Source: Pristionchus mayeri (Eukaryota; Nematoda; Chromadorea; Rhabditida; Neodiplogasteridae). From it: 64,000 nt of DNA. Each line of letters opens with the position of its first letter. The stretch's first letter is position 1. Below are positions 1 to 11,028 of this stretch, piece after piece. Below the pieces are notes generated by a model, which had not been told where the DNA came from, made no database searches, and worked only from the letters and a program-made list of their open reading frames with translations. The stretch spans positions 6,076,001-6,140,000 of the forward strand of contig BTRK01000004.1 of NCBI GenBank assembly GCA_036245805.1, in the 5' to 3' direction. The translations under genes and the position numbers were made by a program.

Positions 1-926
1 CGACTGTGGAGACAAGCAGGCTAAATATATTTTACTGGTTTTAGTGGCATTGATCATTTTTTTACTATCGATAGCGTCGGGATCGGCTAAACCACGCCCT
101 TCCGGGATCCTACCGTAACCCGCATTGTACGAACGCGAATAAATCGTTGCTCTTTTTTATTTTTATATTTTTTTCTTCGATTTTGCTTTATTTTCACATT
201 AATTAACTTGAAATAAAATTAAATAATAATTTTGAGAAATATATTTTTTCACCACGAATTATCTTTAAAGACTCCATGCCCGAAAGAAAGAGGTGAAGCG
301 AAGGTTGCACAACACCCACGATTGCTGAGTGTTTTTCCATATCGTCTCACTGATAAACGCCTTTCAACCCATACAAAATCAGAAAAGAAACGGTTCACTA
401 TTCATTCTATATGCATATTTACACAATTGTGAGCCATGTGAAATGAGTCTTTACGAAATTGAAAATTTCGTAAGGACTACTAATACTTGATAGGGATTGT
501 CGTTACTCCCGAATCGTCCATTTGTCTACCATTTGTAGTTGATTGCGTATGACCAGCTGCAATTTGAAACAATATATTATATTTTCTATATCAACTAAGC
601 AAAATTCGGTTTACGCAATTTGGAAATACAAAAAAATCTACTAGGTTAAAGTATTGCGAGATTCTAGGTAAATGATTGTGAAACTCGTACAGTCCAGCCC
701 CTACAGGTGAAAAAGACAAATAGATAAAAATGCAATGGATACTCACCATTTACCGTGTTCCCAGGACGATGCAAATTTCCATTTGAAATTAAGTGCTCCA
801 GAGCGATGCCTGAAATGTGCGCAACTGATAATGATACACATTCCATATTTGTCGTAGAGAAGATTACTAATATGCGACAGGGCGATTCGAAACAATATCG
901 AAAATGAAAAAAAATATTAGTATCTT
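1..926. other. AT-rich stretch without a confident gene
   Basis: No conserved domain is visible. On the minus strand, about 740-815 after a CAG acceptor-like site could hold the last few codons of the nrf-6-like gene (frame reading GIALEHLISNGN). This is only a possibility. Confidence 0.3.
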
Positions 927-1040
927 CTAGTGATGCCAAAACGGCGCGCGCTCTCCTAGTTTCACACGCTCTCTCGCCGGTCAGACAGAGCGAGAGAGCG
1001 CGTGAAACGAGGAGAGCGCGCGCCGTTTTGGCATCACTAG
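927..1040. repeat. 114-bp near-perfect palindrome (MITE-like stem-loop)
   Basis: The left end ctagtgatgccaaaacgg is mirrored at the right end. The arms are GC-rich (ggcgcgcgctctc) around a ctctcgccggtcag loop. A half copy lies at 41735-41797. It directly abuts the last recognised exon of the nrf-6-like gene and contributes to the sequence after its GT donor. Confidence 0.85.
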
Positions 1041-4000
1041 TACCTTCCAGTTTTGCAAGTGGAACCTCCACCAGGCAACTCCAAACATACGCGAGGGCAT
1101 AGCTCAGAAAAACTGCCGGAACTGACACCGTTAGATACTGCAAACAACTCTGGTTTCTTCCAACCAGTAGGTGGGCAACTCCCCACCCACTGGTCAGGGC
1201 ACTGGTTACCAACTGCACAGGGCACTGGCTAACCAGTGGTTAGCCTAAACTCCGCCCACTCCAACTGGTTAACCACTGGTCAAAAACGGCTAACCACTGG
1301 TTGACCAGTGCCCTGACCAGTTGGCAACCAGTGCCCTGACCAGTGGCTGGGGAGTTGCCCACCTACTGGTTAGAAGAAACCAGAGAATATTCGATGTGTC
1401 TATGAAGGGACGGCATACCGTGTTAAAGAGCGAAATAAAGTGAGGAGGTCGGTCGGCCAAATTGAAGAGGACGAATTTATGGCCGAGGAATGCGCCATAG
1501 GAGAGACGGCCGAGCGGATACCACAGTGGATGTTCGAGAAGGGATTTTACTAGGCCTGGGAGTGAAGTTTGGAATTAGAGTTCGATAAGGGCCTTCGTAT
1601 CATCATGTGCCACCTCTCTAAAGTATTGGAAATGAAGATACGAAGGTCCGCTTATCGAAATCTATTTAGAATGTTACTATTATGTTGGCAGGAAAGTCTT
1701 TGTCCATGGGTTTGTTCTTACACTGCTCGTCGCAAGTGCACTTTGGTGTTCCCTCGTCCCTAGCGAAAATCAGTAAGAGGCCCTTATCGTAAACAACTCC
1801 CCATCCCCTTCCCTTCAGTCAGATCCTAGTAGAGCAAAGATGTGCATTCCTGGTGCCACCCTCTTCCGGCATGCTCTGTTTTACCTCTATCTATCCTACA
1901 CAACGATGAAGGATTCGGAGATTCTACTGAAGAATGTTTATCACACACCTACCTCCTCTGCAACACCTTCAGGAATTGGATCCATCGCTTCGAAGAATAG
2001 GACTTTTCCCTCAATGAATAGATCGATCTGAGAGACCGCGTTTTTTGCACTTGGAGACTTTGAAGAAAGCTGTTGAAACGGACCCATTTCACAATGCCCG
2101 TGAAATGACTATTGCACTTAGAGTCCACCATAGCACTGTTGAAGAAGACTTGGGATTGATTGGATTGAGGAAATATGTCGGTCGATTCATACCCCATGAT
2201 CTGGTGCAAGCCAGCAATTATCGTCGAGTCGATGATTTTATTACTATCCTCATTATCCGAGGCGGGGATCGATGGCTGGATCGGCTCATAACGGGGAATG
2301 AGAAGAGGGTCCTCTACGATAACAACCACAAGATAGCCCATTTGGTTGGAGAAGGAGAGACTCCACAGGGTGTCTCCAAACTTGATCTGCACCCCAAGAA
2401 AAACAAGCTGTCAATGTGAATTGGAGTGGATGGCGTGATACACTCGGAACTATTCTTTGATGGAATGGCAATCACCGGGGCCAAGTACGCCATACACCTA
2501 CAGAATTTGAAGTTAGAAGTCGATCGGTCAAAGCTAAATGACAAGAAAGTGTATAATCGGCAAAATGACCCCCGTCCCCAGGTCTCCAATCAAGTCAAGT
2601 TGGAACTCGCCGGATATGGATGGATGGTTCTCCCTCACCCCCCAAATTCTCCTGACTTGACCCCGTCCGAATACAGGCTTTTCGGAGACCTGATCCATTG
2701 TCTTAGAGATAGGGCGTTCAATTCCCGTGGAAGTCTCTAGTCTTCTCTCAAGCAACTTTGATTTGCGCACCAGGCGGGTTCTAAATGAGGGGATCCATAC
2801 AATGCAGGTGCGTTTGGCACATATTGTCAATAATGATGGCAAGTATATTTGAACTCATGCTATTGTGTCTTCAAAGAAATAAAGTTTTTAAAAATGGACA
2901 AAGACTTTCCTGCCAACCTAATAGTATCGATACGTACTATTAAGAAACGATATATCTAAATGAGAAAATTGCATACAAATAGAATACGTACCAGCCCAAT
3001 CAAATATGCATGCAAGAACCACCCAGGCAACTGCCACAGACCAGCCTAGATGTGCGAATGAGCCATACAGAGCGCGTTGAGCCACGCGCCAGTCAGATAT
3101 GCCTAAACACGTGAGCATTAACCAGAGAAAAAATTAATTATTATTTAAACCTCGAACGTAGTCGTACACAGCGAAAATGACTGTGAGTGCCAGAGATGTA
3201 GAAACTAGCCAATACATGATGATCTCCTTCTAAATTCACCATTTTGTTCTTATTAATGAAACTTCAAAATGCGCTTGTCATATTTTTGTCTGTGAACTGT
3301 TAAAAATCAACTAGCGACCTTCGGTCGCTACGTTACGCGGGGTTATGTGTTAAGGATAAAAAATGGACGTAACTGTTGAGAGCTTAAAACGTTGTAAAAG
3401 GCTCGTGAGGTCGGAATGGGGCTTCGCCCCATTCCAACTTTTTCGGATCGCCCTCGGCCTCACGAGCATTTCACAACGCTCACGCTGCGGGGAGTGAGAG
3501 CAGGTTGGGAAGCATTTTTGATTAAACTACGCATATAATATCAGCCAACCACGTTTAGTACCAGTTTTATGCATGACAATATAATTGTAAGCGACTGGTG
3601 GGAGCCTGCTTAAAACGTTGTAAAAGGCTCGTGAGGCCGAGGGCGATCCGAAAAAGTTGGAATATGGCTTCGCCCCATTCCAACTTTTTCGGATCGCCCT
3701 CGGCTTCGCCCCATTCCAACTTTTTCGGATCGCTCTCGGCCTCACGAGCCTTTTACAACGCTCACGCTGCGGGGAGTGAGAGCAGGTTGGGAAGCATTTT
3801 TGATTAAAAGGGGTTGTGATGATTTTACAACAGCGAGAGAGTATATGGTATGGTGCCATGAGACAGTGGTGTGTGGTGGGATGAGGGTATGTGCATTTAA
3901 CTTTCCTGCGATTTAGTAAATCACACCATGGTGCGTGGTGTGGGTGTACTGTAGCGTGCATTTAAGTTTTCTGCGATTTAGTAAATCACACCATGGTGCG

Positions 4001-7000
4001 TGGTGTGGGTATACTGTAGCGTGCATTTAACTTTTCTGCGATTTAGTAAATCACACCATGGTGCGTGGTGTGGATATACTGTAGCGTGCATTTAACTTTT
4101 CTGCGATTTAGTAAATCACACAAGGTGCGTGGTGTGGGTATACTGTAGCGTGCATTTAACTTTTCTGCGATTTAGTAAATCACACCATGGTGCGTGGTGT
4201 GGGTATACTGTAGCGTGCATTTAACTTTTCTGTGATTTAGTAAATCACACCATTCTCTGTGGTGTGTTGGGTTACGGTAGCGTGCATTTAACTTTTCTGT
4301 GTTTTTTTTGGGAAAATACACCATGGTGTGTGGTGTGGTGGGTTACGGTAGCGTGCATTTAAGTTTTCTGTGTTTTGGGAAAATACACCATGGTGTGTGG
4401 TGTGATGCGTTACGGTAGTGTGCATTTAAGTTTTCTGCGATTTAGTAAAACACACCATGGTGCGTGGTGTGGTGGGTGATGCGCAGGGTACATTTGAAGT
4501 TTCTGTGATTTGACAAAATGCACCATGGTGTTTCGGTATACGGCAGTCATGAGTCTGACCCAAAGAATATTGGTTGGCCCAAGGCTAACTGTTATGGTAT
4601 ACGGTAGTTTGTTAAGCGTCACAGACAAACTAACTGACAGACAGACAGACAGACAGACAGACAGGCTACGACATTATAGTCAATAGGAATTTACAATGAA
4701 AAACATAACTCATACCTTTGTAGGTATTCTCATTTTAATAGTATTATTCTTGACTTGGACGATGCAGTAACCGCAGACAATTCCGATAAGATACGGAATG
4801 CATCGGGTCCAGGGCTTGATATAGATATGCCTCAGGAAATCGACGGTGCTACAAGCAATTTACACCTGCTTTCTGTAAAACAAATGCCCACTTGGCAGGT
4901 TTTGAAGTCAACGCTATGGCGGGCAGATCGTAATACGCAGTGAGAAGGAAGATGGATGCAATAGAGAGAATGACACAAATGATGATGGCGTACAATCCCG
5001 TTTTTCCTGAAGGACGATTGTTTTACTACTGAAAAAGTCTCGCATTGTGCTTCCTGATAGACCATACCGAAGCCTAGATCGTTTGACGTTTTTTAATAGA
5101 GGACATAGCTATGAAGCGGTAAAGAAAGTATGGAAATATTGAGAATATGTAAAGAAAGTAACTAGAATGGTAAATTGTGATCAGGAACAAAGGGACGATC
5201 CAGTAAAGCTGAGTGTCGACGGTGAGATACCACGAAACAGTGAGGCACTGCATTTATTGTATTTTATTTGCAGAAATAATTGATAAATACCGTACCATAT
5301 CGTGCTTTTTTTGAAAGTTGTTCACGTAGAGTGCATTCAACCACCAGCTCTTCTTGCAATTTTCTATCTCCAGCGTCGAATTCTTAATCAGTTATTTAGA
5401 TCTGATTTTCGTATTTTGCTGATTGAAACGCCTTTTATTTAGTAGGCATTTGTTGTGAGATCCAAATCACCTGGTCACGCATGTATCTTATAGTTTCGTC
5501 GCGCCTCGGTCGTAGACACAATTGCTAATATTATTAGATCGGTTCATAACCTCGGTTGATCCCGTGGCGTAGACACCGTGCATCTCAGGAATCCATGCCA
5601 CGTATAGTGCAATGAACAGCATGTAGGAAGGAGTTAACCTGCAATGGAAAGATGTGGACTAGTACATATATCTTTCAAAACAAACAAATATGTGATACCT
5701 AATCCATCTATGGAAGTAGTACATCACCCAGGTGTTCGGAGAGTAGACTAAAACAGGGTTTGTGTGCGCTTTCTGAATTTGAGTCGTTATTAGCGTATCC
5801 ATTAGTCTGAAAAAGATCAGCTTACTTTAAAGAAAGTGTAAGCTACAAGAAGGCCAGAAATTAGGAAGAATGTATCCACGGAGGGATACGCGTTTAGTAG
5901 TATGTAAGAGAAGAAATTATTGGTTTCTCGGATGAGTTGAAAGCCATTGTCTGCGAATATAATGAGTTTCAATCATAGTTGCCCTCGCCGCCGGCGACCG
6001 CAATAACCCCCTATTCATGGGTGCAAAGTGCTTGTCATATCCGCCGCCAGTGGTGGGCAACTATGGTTTCATTTTTTTCGGCTTTTTTCGGCTCACCTCC
6101 GCCTCGGAGCAATTGATCGGCGTGCCCGTTGATCACCCAGGTCATCGAGATGAAGCGAATTGCGTCCAAGCAAAGGATCGAATCGGCGCTTTTGGTAAGC
6201 GAGAAGAGAGAAAGAGTGTTGCGAGGAATGGAGAATGCAGTGAGCATCTTCCATCCTAAAAAACGACAGTATTAGGTTGATTCAAAAGTTTCTCCCTATT
6301 TTATTTTTAAAATTATCTCGAGCCATAGTTGCCTGACTGGAATTTCCATTTAACACAAGTAGTGGACATATAGATAGATGACACTCCGGACCGAATCGAT
6401 TCTGGGACGCGTATTGCGGCAATAAATAAAGAAAACGTCAAAATCTCAAAATATGATGATTTTTAGGTGTACTTTGCTGGGCCCTACCATTTGAATACGC
6501 GCTAACAATCGATTCTGCCCATTTGAGGAGTGATACCACTCGAGTTTCTCTTCCAGAATATTACAGAATATCCGACCTTCAAGAGGCTTTGGAAGACGAG
6601 AATTAGAAAAAGTGCTGATTTCGTTGCTCAAATTTTGTAATTTTGTTGTAATATGGTGCTGTTCCCGAATAGGTAGATGTATTCATCTCAAGTTTAACGG
6701 TAATACTAAGACTGGGGTGTACTTCATTGTGCACTACACTATGGCTTACAGAGTCAATAACTGACCATTCGGGGATATGAAAAGAATTTCTGCAGAAATG
6801 CATCTCGAGCAAATATCTAATCAGGAACTTGGCGCGCTCATCTGACCTTGGCGTGACGATGTACAAATAATGAGTTGCATTCACGAGCATGCCCAGTAAT
6901 CATGCTTTACACTAGTATGTTTACTTAATCTCTATCTCGTTTCTCCACATAACTATTAGGGTGTCCGGAAAGTTCGTTCATGCCTTTGTAAAAACTCAGT

Positions 7001-10000
7001 TTGCGATCGAATTTCGCAATCACGCAATGTTGTTTGTCAACAAAGTTTTGCATCATCCTGACGCTAAGTGGTGAGAGGATTGAATCAATCTCTTAGTTTC
7101 TTCATCGATTTTCGTGATGGAGACTCATCTTTACCTCCGCGCAGTCTTGCTACATTATTACCGTCTTGGCCAATCAGTGAGGCATGCCCATTCTGCCCTG
7201 GCCCAATCGGAAGGTGACGATGCCCCCTCCCTTCGGTTCTGCCAGAAGTGGTTCTCTCGCTTCAAGAACGGAGACTATAGTCTCGAAGATCATCCCGTTC
7301 TGGACGCCGGGGAGGAGGCCCAAGCTCCCACAAGTGGTTCCCCATGATCTCTCTCCGGCACAACTGAAAAACCGTGTCGAGATCTGTCATGAATTGCTCC
7401 ATCGCAGATCAAATCTTGGATGGGTAAATTCAATTGTCGCCGCAGATGAGAAGTGGATCTCCTACGATAACCCTGAGAGGAAACTACAGTGGGTCGATGC
7501 GGATAAGAAGCCCAAGCCAGTCCCGAAGAAGGAAGAGTATGTAAAGAAGGAACTCCTCTGCTTTTACTTCTCCGTGCTTGGTCGGATCTACTGGGAGATC
7601 CTGTCCCCTGGCACCAACATCACTGCCGACCTATTCTATAACCAACTGGAAGAAGTCGCCCATAGAACCCCTCCCAGTCTCGTGAGCGAGGGCAAAATCC
7701 TTCTTTTGATGGACAATGCTCGCCCTCATCGCGCGATATTGACTCAGAAGAAAATGGACGAGCTGGATATCGAGAGGATTCCTCACCCACCGTATTCTCC
7801 GGACCTCTCTCCTTGTGACTTCCACTGTTTCCGCTCTCTCTCTGACTTCTGCAAGGGGAAGAAGTTCAAAGATCGAGATCAAGTTGTGAGGGCTTTCGTG
7901 GAATGGATGATCTCGAGGACTCCCGATTTCTGGGAGAGAGGAATCGCTACTCTGCCCGATCGCTGGAAGGAAGTGAGGGGAAACATGGGAGCATACATTG
8001 ATCACTGAGAATTGTAAAGTATTGAATAAAAAATAAAAACAAAAAATGAACGAACTTTCCGGACACCCTAATATGTACGCATAAAAAATATGTTTGATAA
8101 TCAATTTTGCGAAATTTGTCGGACTGCTGTATCGGCGTAGCTAAATGGGTAGCTATGTGATACGGTTTTTTATAAAGCTCATTCAAGCACTTATTTATTG
8201 CAAAAGAACATATGAGAATTGGTCAACTTTGTAGGTCAGGGGAATCAAAAATGTAAAATTCTGAAAAAAGGGAGAAACTTTTGAATCAACCTAATAAATC
8301 TCTTGCTTCTCGATTGGTCGAGATGTTCTGGGAAATGAGGAGACGGCGTCCCGAATTCTAATTTACCAGTTCGATGTTCCCATTGGGATTCCATGCCTCG
8401 GCCGATGAAGAAGTACTCGGCTAGCGATGCAGCAATGGATATCGATAGAAGTGAGACGATGACAGCACTGCATCAGATTAGACAATGTAGTACGAATTCC
8501 GGATCACCATCTCTTCCACTAAGCACACTCTTTCCAGTTGTGCGATAATATTAGCAATGAAGAGATCGCGGTAAGGATTGGAAACTGATTCACAAAACAA
8601 GTGGATTTGGGTATGAATCCAGCAAAGGGTAATTTGAACAACGAACTTGAAAGTATAGAAGAACCAGCCGGGTTCTTCCTTGGGTCCCACGCAGTTGATT
8701 TCGCACAAATGGACAATTCCTTTGGTGGCGTTGTGAATAATTCTCCCAATGTCCTGGACAAATGCTTTTGGAAATGGATAAATTTTACATTTAAATTACT
8801 CTAAAATAAGCATACATGCTTGTTTTGCACTTATTTCAAATACTTTCTTACCTCGTTCTTCTCGCAGCTTTTCGGAATGCAGAGTGCTATCCTCAGGTTG
8901 GCAACTGCTAGTGGGGAACATCGACCAAATCGTCGGTCTGTGCCGAAATCGGATATTGGGCCGCCGGGAGCATGAGAAAACTGCAATAAGATTTGCTTTA
9001 TAAATTTATCAAAGTAAAAACCAACATTGACTCCTAGTGCAGTAAAATCGATCCGTTTCCAGTCGATATTTACGTGCATGAAGCAATAGTTCGTTTTGAA
9101 GGGAGCCTGAGGCAGAAAATGTGGTAAAACGGATTTGTGTGATGCAAATTACCTCGATGCGGCTACACAATTTGGGATCGCCAGCCCATGTAAGCGCGAA
9201 TTCGCTCTCGTCGAAAGAATGAGGATGACCGGTTGAGGCAAGCACTGAACCACAAGGCACTAGGGTGCGCTATCCGGGTATTGGTCTCTTCATTTCACAC
9301 ACTCTCGAGACCGGTCGAGTGGTGAGAGAGTGTGAGAAATTAAGAGCCTACTACCCGAATAGTACCCGCTACAAGGGACTAGGTCAAATGATCACCGTCG
9401 GATGATAACCAAAAATGTACCATTCTGCAGTATTTTCGCAGAAGACATCCCATCAGTGCGGGAGCATACTGGGAGAACCCTACAGAAGGGTACCTTTTTT
9501 TGGTTATCATCCGAGGATGATCATCCGACAGTGCCAACCACAACAGTGATTGGGACTCTCCTCTCTGTTTCTCAGACTGGTGAAAGTATGAGAAGAATGA
9601 GGAGATTTAATACTTTTTTGAGATATTAATACTGGTTTACTACATCTTCGACGTTTACTCACTCTTCACAGCGAAACTTGCGTTCCTTATCAGCTCATAA
9701 CTCAAGCAATCGAACGCCTTGCAGTTCTAAATTTCCTCAATTTTCAAACAATTGGAAAAAAAGGAATACTTTAGCCGCGGATGCCGCTTGAAGCAGGCTG
9801 TGGAAGGTGGCTCTGATGTCCCTGAAGCATTGCGAGTCCACCGTCGCAGCCTCGATGATCATATTTATGAGAGGATCACGAATGCTCACAGGAAAGTTCT
9901 GAAAAATATCCCTAAAACAGGTTAGAAGGCACTCTCAAAATGCCGCATGTTTAAAGTGTGAGTTTTTTTACGGGTCTTTTCCAACCGTTCGAGAGGCCTA

Positions 10001-10119
10001 GAGAGTGAGTGAAAGGTCAGACGAAGGCCCGTTTATCAAACTCTAGTACTGACCAATATGTCGAATGGTAACTGCGCATTTCCGAGAGCTAAGAAGAAGG
10101 CCAGCATGAATTCTTTCAT
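1037..10119 (-). CDS. NRF-6/NDG-4-like multi-pass acyltransferase (nose resistant to fluoxetine family), 18 exons
   Basis: Predicted membrane acyltransferase of the nematode NRF-6 family: a secreted-side NRF domain followed by an acyltransferase-3 membrane domain. Family members are linked to lipid or drug transport, but the exact substrate is not known. The ATG at 10119 opens a signal-peptide-like start (MKEFMLAFFLALGNA). Exons by eye: 10054-10119, 9770-9898 (VDSQCFRDI), 9153-~9258, 8852-9106 (LRIALCIPKSC), 8529-8753, 8367-~8468, 6097-6255 (DAIRFISMTWVINGH), 5826-5951 (YPSVDTFFLISGLLVAY), 5699-5806 (WVMYYFHRWIR), ~5554-5638 (LTPSYMLFIALY), 5296-~5375 (NCKKSWWLNALYVNN), 5163-5247 (WYLTVDTQLYWIVP), ~4897-5010, ~4758-4836 (TRCIPYLIGIVCGY), ~3156-3228, ~2992-3100 (ALYGSFAHLGWSVAVAWVV), ~1433-1560 (PLGRLSYGAFLGHK), 1037-1138 (VEVPLAKLEG). 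The order matches the family from end to end. Introns carry mariners, MITEs and a satellite. The exon 3 acceptor lies at a MITE edge and does not keep the frame as read, so function is uncertain. Confidence 0.85.
1148..1385. repeat. Foldback element built from aaccagtggt motifs
   Basis: The terminal inverted repeat ctctggtttcttc / gaagaaaccagag continues inward as aaccagtaggtgggcaact. The interior is rich in short aaccactggt / accagtgccctg motifs in both orientations. It lies in the last recognised intron of the nrf-6-like gene. Confidence 0.8.
1574..1664. repeat. ~90-bp stem-loop MITE (gagttcgataa...ggcctt family)
   Basis: Inverted ends ttagagttcgataagggcc and ggtccgcttatcgaaatct, with internal cttcgtatc / gatacgaag pairing. 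It belongs to the dispersed family also seen at 9959, 12344, 45392 and 47950. Confidence 0.7.
1680..2921 (+). mobile_element. Degraded mariner element with TIRs and TA duplication
   Basis: Terminal inverted repeats TTGGCAGGAAAGTCTTTGTC (left, from 1685) and its reverse complement (right, ending about 2917) are flanked by TA at 1678-1679 and 2922-2923. About 1242 bp. It is inserted in an intron of the nrf-6-like gene and carries a broken transposase. Confidence 0.85.
2045..2740 (+). pseudogene. Mariner transposase remnant
   Basis: Two reading-frame pieces (about 2045-2419 and 2426-2740) recall a mariner transposase: a second helix-turn-helix (EMTIALRVHHSTV), a region like the IVTGDEKW box but altered to LITGNEKRVLYDN, and the C-terminal signature HPPNSPDLTPSEYRLF. 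The usual DNARPH motif is degenerate (NDPRPQ), a stop lies at about 2417-2419, and the first HTH is not seen. The catalytic residues are therefore not intact and the copy is dead. Similarity of frame and order, rather than any one motif, makes the assignment secure. Confidence 0.85.
3381..3808. repeat. Two copies of a ~150-200 bp hairpin-forming unit
   Basis: A unit starting agcttaaaacgttgtaaaag and ending gggaagcatttttgatta occurs at 3381-3528 and 3608-3808. Each is internally palindromic (ctcgtgagg...cctcacgag; ggggcttcgcccc). The second copy has an extra repeat of the ccaactttttcggatcg segment. Confidence 0.8.
3880..4545. repeat. 65-bp tandem satellite, about 10 copies
   Basis: The motif gcatttaa recurs near 3893, 3958, 4023, 4088, 4152, 4217, 4283, 4355, 4422 and 4490, a period of 64-72 bp. 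Each unit holds a palindromic core of the type cacaccatggtgcgtggtgtg. Divergence increases toward the 3' end. It lies within an intron of the nrf-6-like gene. Confidence 0.9.
4628..4663. repeat. (GACA)n microsatellite
   Basis: Seven or eight GACA units in a row, immediately downstream of the satellite. Confidence 0.9.
5975..6065. mobile_element. 91-bp hAT-type MITE
   Basis: Inverted ends CATAGTTGCCCTCGCCGCC (left) and CATAGTTGCCCACCACTGG (right, read on the minus strand), flanked by an 8-bp near-duplication gtttcaat / gtttcatt. The same ends and the internal taccccctattcatgg-type segment occur in the 3.94 kb hAT element at 20363-24306, so this is probably its deletion derivative. Confidence 0.8.
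6956..8071 (+). mobile_element. Mariner element nested inside another mariner-like element
   Basis: TIR TTAGGGTGTCCGGAAAGTTC at 6956 and its exact inverse ending at 8071, with TA at 6954-6955 and 8072-8073. 1116 bp. It contains an internally deleted transposase. Confidence 0.92.
7117..8008 (+). pseudogene. Mariner transposase with internal deletion and frameshift
   Basis: The ATG at 7117 starts the first helix-turn-helix (WFSRFKNGDYSLEDHP). The frame then breaks near 7310-7340, where roughly 55-60 codons including the second HTH are missing. From about 7340 another frame gives the DDD catalytic domain: ADEKWISYDN (first Asp), LLLMDNARPHRA (second Asp) and HPPYSPDLSPCDFH (third Asp), ending at 8008. 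Intact relatives are about 345 residues. All three catalytic Asp are present, but the joined protein cannot be made from one frame, so the copy is probably non-autonomous in protein but possibly mobile in trans. Confidence 0.9.
9262..9385. repeat. ~120-bp stem-loop with cgagaccggtcgagtgg core
   Basis: The ends tagggtgcgctatccgggta and the inverse tacccgctacaagggacta pair imperfectly. The inner arms are tctcttcatttcacacactctc / gagagtgtgagaaattaagag-like around accggtcgag. It abuts exon 3 of the nrf-6-like gene, whose AG acceptor would lie in the ctag at its edge. Confidence 0.75.
9397..9529. repeat. Foldback with gtcggatgataacc ends
   Basis: gtcggatgataaccaaaaa at 9397 is mirrored by tttttggttatcatccga near 9497-9514 with a short extra tcatccgac. 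A diverged relative with cgttttttggttgtcatccg lies near 44035-44053. Confidence 0.7.
9959..10046. repeat. Stem-loop MITE of the acgggcctt family
   Basis: The right end gcccgtttatcaaactctag pairs with the degraded left end tgagtttttttacgggtc. It lies a few bases inside intron 1 of the nrf-6-like gene. Confidence 0.6.
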
Positions 10120-10199
10120 TTCGGAATCTGTCTGAAACAGATTTATTCTCGACAAAATAATCGTCATTGCGTGTCATACGCTCTATCGACTGTCAAGTA

Positions 10200-10835
10200 G
10201 CAAATGAGTATATAATCAGGACATGAGTGAAGGAATGCCAATCTATACTCGGTAGGGTGGGAGTACGGGGGTCAATAACGCCTTGGTGTTTGTTTTACCA
10301 GCTCCGTAAAATTCCTCAACACACAAAAAAAACCATGAGCAAAAATGAGGAGTGTACCTCATGAGTGAAACAACGCTTACGTGTGCGCAATAGCGCTGTT
10401 AGGAAAAGGTGTGCGGGTGCTGGGCGTTTCCACGCACTGGAAATGCGGGTCAAGGGAATGAGGAAATGTTTTCGACCTCTAGTACATCATTACTTGGTAA
10501 AATACGATTTTTCTGCTATTATGATATTTTATGCTTATTTATTAGAAATATGTGTGATACCCAAGAGTTTTTTGTGATATTGTTTAGTATCTAGCAAGGG
10601 TCTCACTAGTCAGTTGAGGGTATCGAGAACAAATTTTCAAAAAGTGACCACAAATATTTGATTTTGAGATTGTGATAATTTGTGCATGTTTGCGTGAATA
10701 TGTGTAATAATCACACCGCGAATACTTTGTGATATTCTTTAGTAGTTTGGTGCGCGGGTATCGCGAGCCCTTGGGGCGACCGGAAACAGTGTGAAACATT
10801 GCCTTTCCGGCACATATGTAGTGTGAGCATACCTC
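10200..10835. other. Intergenic stretch with a diverged direct duplication
   Basis: No gene is recognised. Two related segments (tgtgatattgtttagtatctag near 10574 and tgtgatattctttagtagtt near 10728) indicate an old ~150-bp tandem duplication. A short GC-richer part at 10370-10480 gives short open frames without domains. Confidence 0.4.
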
Positions 10836-11028
10836 CCAGGTAATTATCCGTAGGAATTATATGATGATAGCTAAGTCTTTATTAACCCCAGACTCGGGAA
10901 AATCGGACCGCACACACTATAATTAACCGTCTCTGTCCGCGTGCGCAAACAGTAATTCAAAAATCGACGATAGGCTACCGCCGGGGTCTTGAAATCACTG
11001 CCTTCACAGGCCACAAAGAGCGGTGAGA

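Larger units (their letters stand above)
6272..8294. mobile_element. Non-autonomous mariner-like element, split by a younger mariner
   Basis: Ends TTAGGTTGATTCAAAAGTTT at 6272 and the inverse ending at 8294 are flanked by TA. Removing the nested element leaves about 905 bp with no coding capacity. The interior matches, in opposite orientation, the 888-bp element at 46883-47770, which confirms both limits and shows that the inner mariner at 6956-8071 inserted later. Confidence 0.88.

Noticed and set aside
3880..4545. CRISPR-like array
   Set aside because: Units are contiguous 65-bp repeats with no unique spacers and no cas genes; the context is a nematode intron.
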